Part shown: piece after piece, positions 51,511 through 60,319 of the stretch
Position numbering within the stretch: position 1 is the stretch's first letter
Layout: each line of letters begins with the position of its first letter
Source of the DNA: Mucilaginibacter phyllosphaerae
GTDB taxonomy: Bacteria > Bacteroidota > Bacteroidia > Sphingobacteriales > Sphingobacteriaceae
Assembly: GCF_004378255.1 (NCBI RefSeq)
Contig: NZ_SNQG01000005.1
Coordinates: 1 to 64,000 of the forward strand
Direction of reading: 5' to 3'
Length of the DNA: 64,000 nt
Program-made: the position numbers and the translations under genes
The notes under the pieces: generated by a model
Seen by the model: the letters and a program-made list of their open reading frames with translations, nothing else
Databases searched by the model: none
Told to the model about the DNA's origin: nothing

Positions 51511-51545
51511 AAAAGCCCGCTTTTAGATAAAGCGGGCTTTTTTTA
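51511..51545 (-). terminator. Terminator of the small secreted protein gene
   Basis: AAAAGCCCGCTTT (51511-51523) and AAAGCGGGCTTTT (51529-51541) pair with a short loop, with A/T runs on both sides. It lies 12 nt from the stop of the 51557-51964 gene. Confidence 0.75.
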
Positions 51546-51556
51546 AAAAGATTTTT

Positions 51557-51964
51557 TTAGTTGATAACAAAATAGCCATCGCTACAAACCAATACATTAC
51601 TAAAGGTGATTGACGTGCCGCTACCAGAATAATTATTTGCGCAAGACTGACCTGAAAACAAATGACTTGTTGGCTGACTTGCTGGAAATATACCTACTGA
51701 ATAAGTACCTGCAGGTATTGAGGCAGGAGCACCGTTAAAAACATACGTGCCGGAAAAGCTGGAGCTTGAAAATTGTATTCTGTAGTATTGTGAAGCAGCG
51801 GTTCCATTTGCAGTAAATGTAAAAGTGTGATTTAATGGTTTGCGGCTCTTTAAGGTAGTGCTTATTTTCCCTGGTTTATTAATAGGGTCCGTTTTAAAAG
51901 ATAATGCCGTAAAAGCAATTAGGGAAAATGCCGCAATAGCAAAAACAAATGATAATTTTTTCAT
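51557..51964 (-). CDS. Small secreted protein, unknown
   Basis: 135 aa. A signal peptide covers about 1-22 (ends TALSF). The mature part is Ser/Thr-rich and beta-type, with HTFTFTANGTAASQYYRIQF and two cysteines (QSC, LVC) that could form a disulfide. The ending GYFVIN is compact. I do not recognise it. Extracellular or periplasmic location is likely. No partner gene is nearby. Confidence 0.7.
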   Translation of the reverse strand: MKKLSFVFAIAAFSLIAFTALSFKTDPINKPGKISTTLKSRKPLNHTFTFTANGTAASQYYRIQFSSSSFSGTYVFNGAPASIPAGTYSVGIFPASQPTSHLFSGQSCANNYSGSGTSITFSNVLVCSDGYFVIN

Positions 51965-52070
51965 AATTAAATATAGGTTAAGTTTAAAAGCTTAATTTAC
52001 AATGAATAATGAATATTTAAGTGCTTTTTGAAAAATATTTTTTCTCATTTGTTAATAATCTTTATCGATT

Positions 52071-53726
52071 TTATCCACCAAGCAACTCCCTTGCATTTTG
52101 TAAAGCGCTTTCGCCGGGGTTATCACCGCTAAGCATTTTGGCTATCTCTAAAACACGCTCGCTATCATCCAGCTTTTTCATGCGGGTATAGGTGGTACTG
52201 CCGGTATTATCTTTATAAACAAAGTAATGGCTTTTGCCTTTGCCTGCAATTTGCGGCAGGTGGGTTATGGTTATCACCTGCAGGTTTTGCGACAGGCGCT
52301 CCATTACCTGGCCTACTTTATTGGCAACCTCGCCGCTTACGCCGGTATCGATCTCATCAAAAATAATAGTTGGTAACGCGGTGTATTCTGCAATGATAGA
52401 TTTGATGCTGAGCATTAATCTGCTTAACTCACCGCCGGATGCTACCTTACTCATATCTGCCAGGGCATGGCCCTTGTTGGCCGAGAACATAAAACGAATG
52501 GTATCATCACCATTCTTTGTGAGTTCGCCTAACGCCATCTGTTCTATCTCTAAAACAGAATTACTCATCCCCATTTCTGTAAGGTTGGCCAGTACTTTCT
52601 CTTGTATTACCGGGATAGCCTTGGCGCGCTTGGCAGATAGGGTTGCGGCAATACCCTCCAATTCCTGCTTAGCGGTAGCAATTTGGGTTTGCAGTTTCTC
52701 TACCGCCTCATCGCCAAATACGGCCTGCTGGATCTTTTCAGAAAGGTCGTTTTGTATTTCCAGCAATTCGACATTAGTATTTACACGGTGCTTTTTTTGC
52801 AAATTATACAACATACTTAAACGCGTGTTCACCTCTTCGGCACGGGCCTCGTTGGTAAACGTACGCTGTTCGATGTTCTCCAGTTCGGCAGCAATATCTT
52901 TCAGTTCTATCAGGGTACTTTTCAGGCGCTCGTGCAGCTCTTCTACCTCGGGGGTATATCTTTCTATGGCTGATAACTGCTGGCCCGCCTCGCGCAGCTG
53001 GATCAAGGCTGATGTTTCGCCCTCGTGCATCAGGTAATATGCGCCTAATAAATTTCGCTTTATTTCTTCGGCGTTGTTTAGGGTTGCCAGTTCTTTTTCC
53101 AGCCCTTCCTGCTCATCTGCAGCAATGGCAGCTTTATCCAGTTCATCAAACTGAAACTGGTAATAATCCAGGTCGGCCTTGGCCTTATCATTTTGTGCTA
53201 TCAGTTCGTCCAACTGCTTAAGCGACTTTTTATAAGCGCGAAACTTTGTTTGATAACTGCCCAGCAATTCATGGTGCCCGGCAACACCATCTACCACCAA
53301 AAGCTGAAAATCAGGGTCGTTGATCTCGCGGGTGGCATGCTGCGAGTGGATATCGATCAGTTTTTCGCCAAGCTGCTTTAGCGTAGTTAGGTTAACCGGC
53401 GTATCGTTCACAAAGGCGCGCGATTTACCATCGGCAGAGATCTCGCGGCGCAACACGGTTTCGCCGTCGTAATCCAGGTCGTTATCCTCAAAAAATGTAT
53501 TCAGATGGAAGCCGCTTATCTTGAATGCGCCTTCTATCACACATTTTTTTTGCTGATTAAAAAAGTAACGGCTCTCTGCCCGCTGGCCAAGTATTAATGA
53601 TAATGCACCTAAAATGATGGATTTACCCGCCCCGGTTTCGCCGGTTAAGATGTTTAACCCTTTGTCAAAACCAATCTCCAGGTTATCTATCAGTGCGTAA
53701 TTTTGTATGGTTAGCTTTTGAAGCAT
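52071..53726 (-). CDS. recN: DNA repair protein RecN
   Basis: 551 aa, SMC-like. Walker A ILTGETGAGKSIILG (about 26-40), a long central coiled coil (about 150-370), signature ASGGELSRLMLSI (about 432-444) and Walker B TIIFDEIDTGVSG (about 460-472). It helps double-strand break repair. In many Bacteroidota recN directly follows the DUF4835 gene, but here it is isolated and on the opposite strand. Confidence 0.96.
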   Translation of the reverse strand: MLQKLTIQNYALIDNLEIGFDKGLNILTGETGAGKSIILGALSLILGQRAESRYFFNQQKKCVIEGAFKISGFHLNTFFEDNDLDYDGETVLRREISADGKSRAFVNDTPVNLTTLKQLGEKLIDIHSQHATREINDPDFQLLVVDGVAGHHELLGSYQTKFRAYKKSLKQLDELIAQNDKAKADLDYYQFQFDELDKAAIAADEQEGLEKELATLNNAEEIKRNLLGAYYLMHEGETSALIQLREAGQQLSAIERYTPEVEELHERLKSTLIELKDIAAELENIEQRTFTNEARAEEVNTRLSMLYNLQKKHRVNTNVELLEIQNDLSEKIQQAVFGDEAVEKLQTQIATAKQELEGIAATLSAKRAKAIPVIQEKVLANLTEMGMSNSVLEIEQMALGELTKNGDDTIRFMFSANKGHALADMSKVASGGELSRLMLSIKSIIAEYTALPTIIFDEIDTGVSGEVANKVGQVMERLSQNLQVITITHLPQIAGKGKSHYFVYKDNTGSTTYTRMKKLDDSERVLEIAKMLSGDNPGESALQNARELLGG

Positions 53727-53844
53727 AAAAAAAGTATCCCCTTTTTTGAGGATACTAAATTACTAATTTTAATAGGATTTGTATGAGTGAGCGGTTGATT
53801 AAGTTGAATGGTTATATCGTTTCTATTCATCCAATCAACCAGCA

Positions 53845-55866
53845 CTAATTACTTTCAACAGGTTCCGGTTTTTCAGGGGCCTCTGGTTTTTCTACATCTT
53901 CGCTTTCATTCCAGCGGTAAACGTTCTCCGGGTAGGTTTTCCGGTACTCGGCTAACTTCTTTTTAAACTCGGGGGATTGAGTATATGCCCTTAACTTGGC
54001 AGATGCTTCCTGCAATTGCTTTTTCTGGTTGGCAATATCGGGGTTGGCGGTAAAGCTGCGCATTTGCCTGCCTACCTTACGCATTTCTTCCTGCTTTTGC
54101 TTCATATCGGGGTTGTTAAAAGCTTTGCGCATCTCATCGCCGGCGGCACGCATTTCTTCACGGCTTTTCTGCACATCCGGGTTATTGGTATAAGCATGCA
54201 TTTGCCTGCCCAGCTCCTTCATTTTATCCTGCTGTTGTAATACCCCGGCCGGGATATGCTGCTTTAATTCGGCTTGATATTGGCGATACTTATCATCGTT
54301 TTTATTATCATCGCTATTATAAGATCCGTTAACGGGTACGCCATATTTTTTCGCGAGGCTGGCATTCATCTCCTTAAACTCTTTCGACTCATAGTACTTA
54401 CTCATTACATCGCCCGCGGCAGACATTTGCTTGCCTAACTCGTCCATTTTACCACTGCGGCCACCCCATTGTTTTTCAAATCCGGCAGCAGCTTTTTCTT
54501 GTGCAGCGGTGGCTTGTTTGATCCTGTCGCTGTTGTAAAATGCTTCCACGTCATTACCCAGTTTTTCCATTTGGTCGCTTTGGGCTTTAAACGCAGGGCT
54601 ATCGTAATATTTGCTAATGGCATCACCATGTTTTTCAACCTCTTTGCTTAAGCGCTCCAGTTCGGGGTCGTTAATATCTATATTATAGTTGTTGTTTACA
54701 TTCCACTTGCCGGCAGCCCTTTTTTGTTTAAAAGCAGCTTTACTTTTTATAGCAGCTATTTTAGGCTTCGGCGTAGTTGTAGGGGATTTGGCAGCTACCG
54801 GTACAGTATCCCTCAGCATATTTTTTATAACTGCCGGGGTTAAAGCTTTTACAGATATTTTGCCCTGTGCAATTTGCGGGTTAAGCAAGGCTAATGCGCC
54901 AAAGCTTAAAGTTAGTATTAGCATGGCCACCAATGTTGGGCGCATGTTTGGCATTTGTTTTTTTGTTTTCATGATCCTTTCAATTCGTTTTAATAAATAA
55001 TACTTTTTGCCTGTTACAGCCAGCGCTAACTGTAATTGATTTTGGCGGTTTTGCTCCAGCTTAAATAAAGCTTTTGCGTAGATAACAGGTTTTTGCGTAA
55101 CATCTACAACCATATCGTCGCAGCTGTTCTCCCGCTCTTCGCCTATTATTTTATTGATCAGTAATACGCACGGATTAAAAAATAACAACGTGGTGATAAC
55201 TTGCCGCAGCAGGTTGATCAGGTAATCGTTACGTTTAATATGAGCCAGTTCGTGCATTAATATGGCTTCAATTTCTTCAGACCCAAGACAGGTAGATAAA
55301 GTGAACGGCAGCAGTATCACTGGTTTTAAATACCCAACTATACAGGGCACATCAACCATTTGACTAAAGCCTACCTTTACGGTTTGGGTGATATCCAGTT
55401 TATGAGCAAATTCGCCTATCTGCCGTTGTAGCTGTACACCCAAACTCATGGTGTGTTTTATGTTTTGTATCTTTCTGTGGGCCAGTAAAACCCTTGTTAA
55501 GTTGATGAACAGGCCTAAGGCATACACCGCTGTTACATAAGGCAGGTACTGTTCAATACTATAATAATAACGGATGGTTTGATGCCCAAACTGCTGTATA
55601 TTCTGCGGAAAGGCAGCCAACAGCGACAAGTTATCTGGTTTGGCCAGCCAGTCGTATAGCTGTATCTGGTGAATTAGGGTGTAGGCAAACCAGCCGGTTA
55701 TGGCCAGCAAGCTACTTAAAGCAATTAAGTATTTTTTTGACGATGAAAGCTCATGTGCACACAACAGTACTAACTTTAATATAAAGTAAATAAGCAGGCC
55801 TTGCCATAAAGAGTGGATAATGGCAATGCCTAAAACCTGGCTAATGTTGTATAATATGTTTTCCAT
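53845..55866 (-). CDS. BlaR1/M56-type membrane metallopeptidase with 23-residue repeats
   Basis: 673 aa. Four membrane helices in the first 330 residues (about 10-30, 45-65, 108-130, 312-330). The zinc motif is HELAH (205-209) in the cytoplasmic loop, followed by EERENSCDD with the third ligand. Beyond the last helix there is no penicillin-binding domain. A Lys/Pro linker leads to helical repeats with a strict 23-residue period: N-P-D at 562, 585 and 608, and S-P-E at 631, with earlier weaker copies near 423 and 446. The signal it senses is unknown. It lies 67 nt downstream of the BlaI-type repressor gene. Confidence 0.85.
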   Translation of the reverse strand: MENILYNISQVLGIAIIHSLWQGLLIYFILKLVLLCAHELSSSKKYLIALSSLLAITGWFAYTLIHQIQLYDWLAKPDNLSLLAAFPQNIQQFGHQTIRYYYSIEQYLPYVTAVYALGLFINLTRVLLAHRKIQNIKHTMSLGVQLQRQIGEFAHKLDITQTVKVGFSQMVDVPCIVGYLKPVILLPFTLSTCLGSEEIEAILMHELAHIKRNDYLINLLRQVITTLLFFNPCVLLINKIIGEERENSCDDMVVDVTQKPVIYAKALFKLEQNRQNQLQLALAVTGKKYYLLKRIERIMKTKKQMPNMRPTLVAMLILTLSFGALALLNPQIAQGKISVKALTPAVIKNMLRDTVPVAAKSPTTTPKPKIAAIKSKAAFKQKRAAGKWNVNNNYNIDINDPELERLSKEVEKHGDAISKYYDSPAFKAQSDQMEKLGNDVEAFYNSDRIKQATAAQEKAAAGFEKQWGGRSGKMDELGKQMSAAGDVMSKYYESKEFKEMNASLAKKYGVPVNGSYNSDDNKNDDKYRQYQAELKQHIPAGVLQQQDKMKELGRQMHAYTNNPDVQKSREEMRAAGDEMRKAFNNPDMKQKQEEMRKVGRQMRSFTANPDIANQKKQLQEASAKLRAYTQSPEFKKKLAEYRKTYPENVYRWNESEDVEKPEAPEKPEPVESN

Positions 55867-55867
55867 T

Positions 55868-55932
55868 ATTGTAAATTCTAAACTCTAAATCCTAATCTCT
55901 AAAAGTTAAATCCTGATCTCTTAACTCAAGTC
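55868..55932. repeat. Tandem CTAAATCCTAATCTCTAA-type repeat
   Basis: Between the repressor and sensor genes lie repeated CTAAA(C/T)(T/C)CTAA units (TAAACTCTAAATCCTAATCTCTAAAAG, then AACTCAAGTCTCTAATCTC). This matches other dispersed intergenic units in style. It separates two genes that are otherwise one operon. Confidence 0.4.
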
Positions 55933-55933
55933 T

Positions 55934-56308
55934 CTAATCTCTACCCTCAAACTGATCTAAAAAACTTTTGATCGCATCTATCTCATCTTTAGATGCGCGG
56001 TGTTGCCCAAGGGCCTGTATCACCAGGTCAGACGTTGAACCTTTAAACACAGTAGATATAATTTTATCCAGTGCGCCTTGCTGTGCCCGCTCGCGGCTTA
56101 TCAGTGCTTTGTATAAATGCGTTTTGGCATTAGTATCGCGTTCTACCAAACCTTTTTCGTGCATTATCTGCATCAGTTTAAGGGTGGTGGTATAACCGGC
56201 TTCTTTGTTTTTAACCAGTTCTTCATGCACATCCCTAACGCTGCACTGCCCCCTTTTCCAAATCACCTGTAATATTTCCAGCTCGCTTTCCGTCGGTTTC
56301 AAATCCAT
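55934..56308 (-). CDS. BlaI/MecI/CopY-family repressor
   Basis: 124 aa. Winged helix: PTESELEILQVIWKRGQCSVRDVHEEL (about 5-31 in part) and TLKLMQIMHEKGLV (about 43-56), then a dimerisation helix with DKIISTVFKG. Family members repress their operon until the partner M56 protease triggers cleavage. The twin operators at 56318-56360 lie directly before its start and support autoregulation of this repressor-sensor operon. Confidence 0.92.
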   Translation of the reverse strand: MDLKPTESELEILQVIWKRGQCSVRDVHEELVKNKEAGYTTTLKLMQIMHEKGLVERDTNAKTHLYKALISRERAQQGALDKIISTVFKGSTSDLVIQALGQHRASKDEIDAIKSFLDQFEGRD

Positions 56309-56317
56309 GTTATAAAG

Positions 56318-56360
56318 TTGTACGAATTTCTTCGTACAAATATGTACGATAGTTTTCGTA
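56318..56360. promoter_or_regulatory. Two BlaI-type operators (TACGA-N6-TCGTA), 24 bp apart
   Basis: Operator 1: a perfect 22-bp interrupted palindrome (56318-56339), core TACGA (56321-56325), 6 nt, TCGTA (56332-56336). Operator 2: TACGA (56345-56349), 6 nt, TCGTA (56356-56360). Both share arm sequence and spacing. The centre-to-centre distance is 24 bp, so the sites lie on nearly the same face of the helix. They precede the repressor start by 10 nt. Confidence 0.75.
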
Positions 56361-56410
56361 TATCAAAATTTTATTAATAAATAATTTTTTATTTTCACAA
56401 ATGCAGTAAT

Positions 56411-56454
56411 TATAAACGATAAGGCAGGCTCATTGGCCTGCCTTATCGTTTATA
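56411..56454. terminator. 19-bp perfect hairpin downstream of the tail-fibre-like gene
   Basis: TATAAACGATAAGGCAGGC (56411-56429) and its exact complement at 56436-56454 are separated by a 6-nt loop. It lies between the tail-fibre-like gene stop and the operators of the repressor. It lacks a strong T-run but should block read-through. Confidence 0.75.
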
Positions 56455-56517
56455 ACAGACGTTATAAAAAAGCATACGTTACAATCTGACTGCTTAATTT
56501 AAGCGGCTACATAAACT

Positions 56518-58614
56518 TTATTTAAACACCGTTACTTTAAATGTTGCGCTTGCAGGCGTTATAGCTGCGGATGAATAATTATTAAATTTTACACTCACCG
56601 TGTTTGCTGCTGAGACTCTTGCTGTGAAACATGAATTGGCATTACTCGCCGCATTGGGTACACCTACACTTACCACATCACCGTCAACAGCGCCGTTTAC
56701 TGTAATGGTAAGCTCTGATGATGTTTGTGCCGCTGTAGCCGGGAAAGCCAGCGTTGCTGTGGCAGTAAGGAAATGCGACATGACATTTGCCGTTGTAGCT
56801 ATCTGTGTTGTGTTAGTGGTAACGGGGGCAGTAGGTGCTGTAGGTATGCCTGTTAATGCAACATTTGTAAATGCTGTAGCAAAAGGCACCAGCTGCAGAT
56901 TTTTAGTGGTGGTGTTGGTTACTACTATGCTGCCGGATGCTACCGTACCGGCAGGTAAATTAGGCGTAAGTATGTTGCCATTACCGGTTACGGAAAATAT
57001 TTTTGTTGCTAAGTTGCTGCTGTATATGGCAATACTTTCGTTTGTTAAAGCATTTACGCCACCATTCAATACAAGCGTACCCGGGTTGCTTAAATAAACA
57101 TTACCATTAACGGGTTCTACAGCAAATGGCTGTTGTAATGTTTTAAGCTGAAAGGCATTATTTTTTGCATTCCAAACCTCTGTGTAAATACCCTCAGGCA
57201 CGGCTGTTTTATTTATTGTATTTAGCAAGCTGTAGGTATAATTAAATCCATACAAAAACATCCGCTCTTTATTCAAATCTGTTGATGGGCTGCTATATTC
57301 CCCATCTGTAGAAAAGCCTACTATAGTGTTAGCATTTAAAAAAGCAACACATGGCTGGTTATAAAAATTCCTGTTATTATTAAACGGGCGGGTAACCTGT
57401 TCACGTAACGTCCATCCGTTGGCAATACCAAAAACCTCATACTTAAAGTTTACATAAACCTGCATCCGGTCATTATTTCGTTTAGCAGTTGTGCCTCCTC
57501 TTGCCGTACCAAATAATATCAGTTCTTCCCTTTCGGCATTATATAAAAGTACCGGGCAGGCTGATCTTACAGCTACGCTTTCACTATAAGTGTTTGTCAG
57601 CCCTGTAAATACCCATGTTGTACCTCCATCAATAGACTCGTACTGATAGTATGGCCCGTTATCATCATTACGTGCAATACAAAGCAAATAATTATTGCCA
57701 ATGGCAACTATTGAGGGTTCTGTAACTTTTCGGGCTAATGATGTGGTATAATCATACATGGTTGCACCCAGTGTCCAGGTAGCGCCATCCGCACTTTCTA
57801 AAAGCTGCGCCTTACGGTTACCTGTATAAGTAGCTAAAATATACTTTGCGTTCACCGATATTATTTTACCATACCCTACTGTGCCCAACGGCACAATTGA
57901 TGGTGCAACGGATTGGAACGCGCTCCATGTTGCATCAGTGCCGGCAGTTGTCAGGTCATCCGAGTAAATAAAACCAAAATCCACCTCTGCAGGTATCAAA
58001 TAATTGTATTGCCTTATAAAAACCACAAACCGACCGGTATCGCCAACGAACCCACCTGATATATATCTGTCATCATATGTGCCGTTAAAAATGGTTACCG
58101 GAGCTGTAAATGTTTTAATGCTATCTGTTGAGATCCTTAGAACGATCTGCCCGGAATTATCCAATGTCGAGTCGGTAGCCGATCTGAATACGTTATAAAC
58201 AACACCATCCCTGCACTCCAATATCCCTTCAGCATAATTGCCAACTCCGTTGCCGGAGTATGACAAGCCGTAACCGTTAAACTGCCAGTTGTTGTAGTCG
58301 TCTGTATTTGATTTGTACGCGGCTTCGGCTTTCTCTATCAATTCGCAGTTGGATATACCATCTTTAAACCAATATTCTTTATTAACGCCTTCGTACACAT
58401 TACCATCAAGTACATAGCCGCCGGTATTAACAATAATAGGGAACTGCCCTGTTCTTGCATCGCCGGTATTAAGGTAATCAAATACCTCGTCGATGTTTAA
58501 ATAAGGCCTGTAAACAGCAAGCGTCTCGTCATAAAAATAGCTGCGGGCGTCAACAGGTTTTGATTCTATCCCCATTGATTTTTCAAGCGGGAAATGTAAT
58601 GATGGATCGTACAT
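56518..58614 (-). CDS. Orphan phage-tail-fibre-like protein with sialidase-type propeller
   Basis: 698 aa, no signal peptide and no membrane helix. N-terminal region (about 1-90) with DARSYFYDETLAVYRPY and YLNTGDARTGQFPIIVNTGG resembles the attachment part of Bacteroidota phage or prophage fibres. The middle (about 100-450) has BNR/Asp-box-like blades (RISTDSIKTF, SIDGGTTWVFT, SADGATWTLG), a six-bladed sialidase-type propeller. The end contains TAPTAPVTTNTTQIATTANV, a tail-fibre phrase, then a Ser/Ala-rich beta tip. No other phage gene is near. It could be a remnant, a fibre for a tailocin located elsewhere, or an adhesin. Confidence 0.65.
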   Translation of the reverse strand: MYDPSLHFPLEKSMGIESKPVDARSYFYDETLAVYRPYLNIDEVFDYLNTGDARTGQFPIIVNTGGYVLDGNVYEGVNKEYWFKDGISNCELIEKAEAAYKSNTDDYNNWQFNGYGLSYSGNGVGNYAEGILECRDGVVYNVFRSATDSTLDNSGQIVLRISTDSIKTFTAPVTIFNGTYDDRYISGGFVGDTGRFVVFIRQYNYLIPAEVDFGFIYSDDLTTAGTDATWSAFQSVAPSIVPLGTVGYGKIISVNAKYILATYTGNRKAQLLESADGATWTLGATMYDYTTSLARKVTEPSIVAIGNNYLLCIARNDDNGPYYQYESIDGGTTWVFTGLTNTYSESVAVRSACPVLLYNAEREELILFGTARGGTTAKRNNDRMQVYVNFKYEVFGIANGWTLREQVTRPFNNNRNFYNQPCVAFLNANTIVGFSTDGEYSSPSTDLNKERMFLYGFNYTYSLLNTINKTAVPEGIYTEVWNAKNNAFQLKTLQQPFAVEPVNGNVYLSNPGTLVLNGGVNALTNESIAIYSSNLATKIFSVTGNGNILTPNLPAGTVASGSIVVTNTTTKNLQLVPFATAFTNVALTGIPTAPTAPVTTNTTQIATTANVMSHFLTATATLAFPATAAQTSSELTITVNGAVDGDVVSVGVPNAASNANSCFTARVSAANTVSVKFNNYSSAAITPASATFKVTVFK

Positions 58615-58764
58615 ATAGTTTTAAATTAGGGCTTTGGGTATTTTATAAACTAATTCTTCTTAAAATTCCTTTCAAACATACTTAAATACCAACCTTTTTC
58701 ACAAGGGAGATATAGCTTAAATTGCAGGGGGAATCAAACTGCTAATGTCATTTATTCGCGGGTG

Positions 58765-58796
58765 TTGCCATCTTAGTTTTTTGCAAGCTATATTTG
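58765..58796 (+). promoter_or_regulatory. MBL hydrolase promoter (TTG-N21-TATATTTG)
   Basis: TTG (58765-58767), 21 nt, TATATTTG (58789-58796). It overlaps the TTG at 58794 that could be misread as a start codon; ATG 58812 is 15 nt downstream of the box. Confidence 0.65.
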
Positions 58797-58811
58797 CGCA
58801 AACACTACGCT

Positions 58812-59582
58812 ATGGAAATTTTTGCTTTGGGCGAAGGCTCTTACTCGGTTGATGCCACTAAAAAGTTTATCCCATTTAACCCCGAAACTGATAGTAAAAA
58901 AGACCGCCCCGGCTCGCTGTTTATCCATGTAAACCCATTTCTCATCAAAACCGCGGATGACCTGATCGTGCTGGATGCCGGCCTGGGTTATAAAGATACC
59001 CGCGACGAGCTATTGCTGCATCAGCATATCCGTAATGCGGGTTTCGATCCGGATGATGTTACGCTGGTACTGATGTCTCACCTGCACTATGACCATTCGG
59101 GCGGTTTGGTGGTAGAGCAAAACGGCAAACTGCAGCCAAGCTTCCCGCAGGCAACGCATGTTATACAGCGCCAGGAATTTGAATTTGGCCTTACCGGTAA
59201 ATCTTCATCATACCACGCAGAGATCTTTAAAGCCCTGCAGGCAAACGCTAAAATAGATTTTGTTGAGGGATCCGGCGAATACAAACCGGGCATCAGTTAT
59301 GAATTATCGGGCGGGCATTGCAGGTTTCACCAGGTATTCCGGATAGAAATGGAAGGGCAAAAAGTATTTTTTGGCGGCGATGAACTGCCCGAGCCCGAGC
59401 AACTGATCAGAAAATTTGTGGCTAAGTATGATTACGATGGCCACCGGGCAGCCGAACTACGCATACAATACGGTAAAATGGCAGCCGCAGAAGGTTACAT
59501 TTGCCTGTTTTACCATGCAAGGGCAACTGCTTTAGGCATGGTTAAATACCAGGATGATGCCTTTACGGTTACCCCGGTTTAA
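58812..59582 (+). CDS. Metallo-beta-lactamase-fold hydrolase
   Basis: 256 aa from ATG 58812; the longer TTG-start frame lies inside the promoter. Metal motif SHLHYDHSGG (HxHxDH, about 93-102) and later GGHCRFHQ, FGGDE. An N-terminal strand FLIKTADDLIVLDAGLGY precedes it. The sequence is closest in style to N-acyl homoserine lactonase or quorum-quenching-like hydrolases, but the substrate cannot be set. It overlaps the response-regulator gene by 4 nt at the 3' end. Confidence 0.85.
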   Translation: MEIFALGEGSYSVDATKKFIPFNPETDSKKDRPGSLFIHVNPFLIKTADDLIVLDAGLGYKDTRDELLLHQHIRNAGFDPDDVTLVLMSHLHYDHSGGLVVEQNGKLQPSFPQATHVIQRQEFEFGLTGKSSSYHAEIFKALQANAKIDFVEGSGEYKPGISYELSGGHCRFHQVFRIEMEGQKVFFGGDELPEPEQLIRKFVAKYDYDGHRAAELRIQYGKMAAAEGYICLFYHARATALGMVKYQDDAFTVTPV

Positions 59583-59998
59583 ACCTGTGCTACGTTAAAA
59601 AGTTCTTTGATCTTTTCTACGTTGAGCGGTTTAGATATAAAATCTTTTACAAGCGGGTATGAACGTGCTTTATTGATATCGTTACTAAAAACCGAAGAAG
59701 AAATAATATAAATTTTACTTTTACCCAGCGGGTCTACATTCAGGCGCTTATATTCGTCCAGAAATTCCCAGCCGTTCATAATCGGCATATTAATATCCAG
59801 CAGGATGTAATCAGGCAGTTTATCAGGGTCTTTACGCTGAATTTCAAGCAGTTGTTCAATAGCAAATTTACCATTTAAACATGCCATAATATTAGAACTG
59901 GTTAAAGCTTTCTTGATTAACTTTATCGATATAAAATTGTTTATCTCATCATCGTCAACCAATAAAACACTTACTGTTTTGTCGCTATTAGGGCTCAT
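59579..59998 (-). CDS. Single-domain response regulator (CheY-like)
   Basis: 139 aa, one receiver domain. Acidic pocket LLVDDDEINN (about 12-21), phospho-acceptor Asp in DYILLDINMPIMNGWEFL (Asp near 70), and the conserved Ser and Lys in IISSSVFS and DFISKPL (Lys near 125). No output domain, so it passes phosphate to, or controls, another protein. The kinase is not in the window. Confidence 0.92.
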   Translation of the reverse strand: MSPNSDKTVSVLLVDDDEINNFISIKLIKKALTSSNIMACLNGKFAIEQLLEIQRKDPDKLPDYILLDINMPIMNGWEFLDEYKRLNVDPLGKSKIYIISSSVFSNDINKARSYPLVKDFISKPLNVEKIKELFNVAQV

Positions 59999-60258
59999 AT
60001 CTTCTTTATACGGAATTAAAATTTAAAAGGTTATATTCTTAATAGTTGTAACGCGTTTATATAACCTATGTATTGTAACAAAACTGTTAACCTAATAAAG
60101 ATTGTAATTATTGCACAAATTACAGCAACAGCGCAACTGTCTAAAGTACGTAACGATAACTTATATGGGGTTAGATCTATTGTTTTTTACTGCTTTAGTA
60201 TATGTATGATATTAAAAAAGCAAACTAAAATTGAATTAGTTTTAAATCAAATAAAAGA
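59999..60258. other. Gap between the response regulator and gcvP
   Basis: AT-rich. It should contain the response-regulator promoter (leftward). A 161-codon frame starting at 60068 overlaps gcvP on the other strand and lacks any family signature, so it is not called. No RNA structure was recognised. Confidence 0.4.
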
Positions 60259-60280
60259 AGGCTCCTTCAATAAGGAGCCT
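60259..60280 (-). terminator. gcvP intrinsic terminator
   Basis: AGGCTCCTT (60259-60267) and AAGGAGCCT (60272-60280) form a perfect 9-bp stem. On the minus strand it is followed by a T-rich tract, 39 nt after the gcvP stop. Confidence 0.8.
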
Positions 60281-60319
60281 CCATGTAGTTATTGTGTGTG
60301 TGCGCCTACCTCTTTACAA

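Noticed and set aside
56518..58614. A secreted sialidase for the propeller protein
   Set aside because: There is no signal peptide, no catalytic Arg triad or FRIP motif could be assigned, and the C-terminus reads like a tail fibre.
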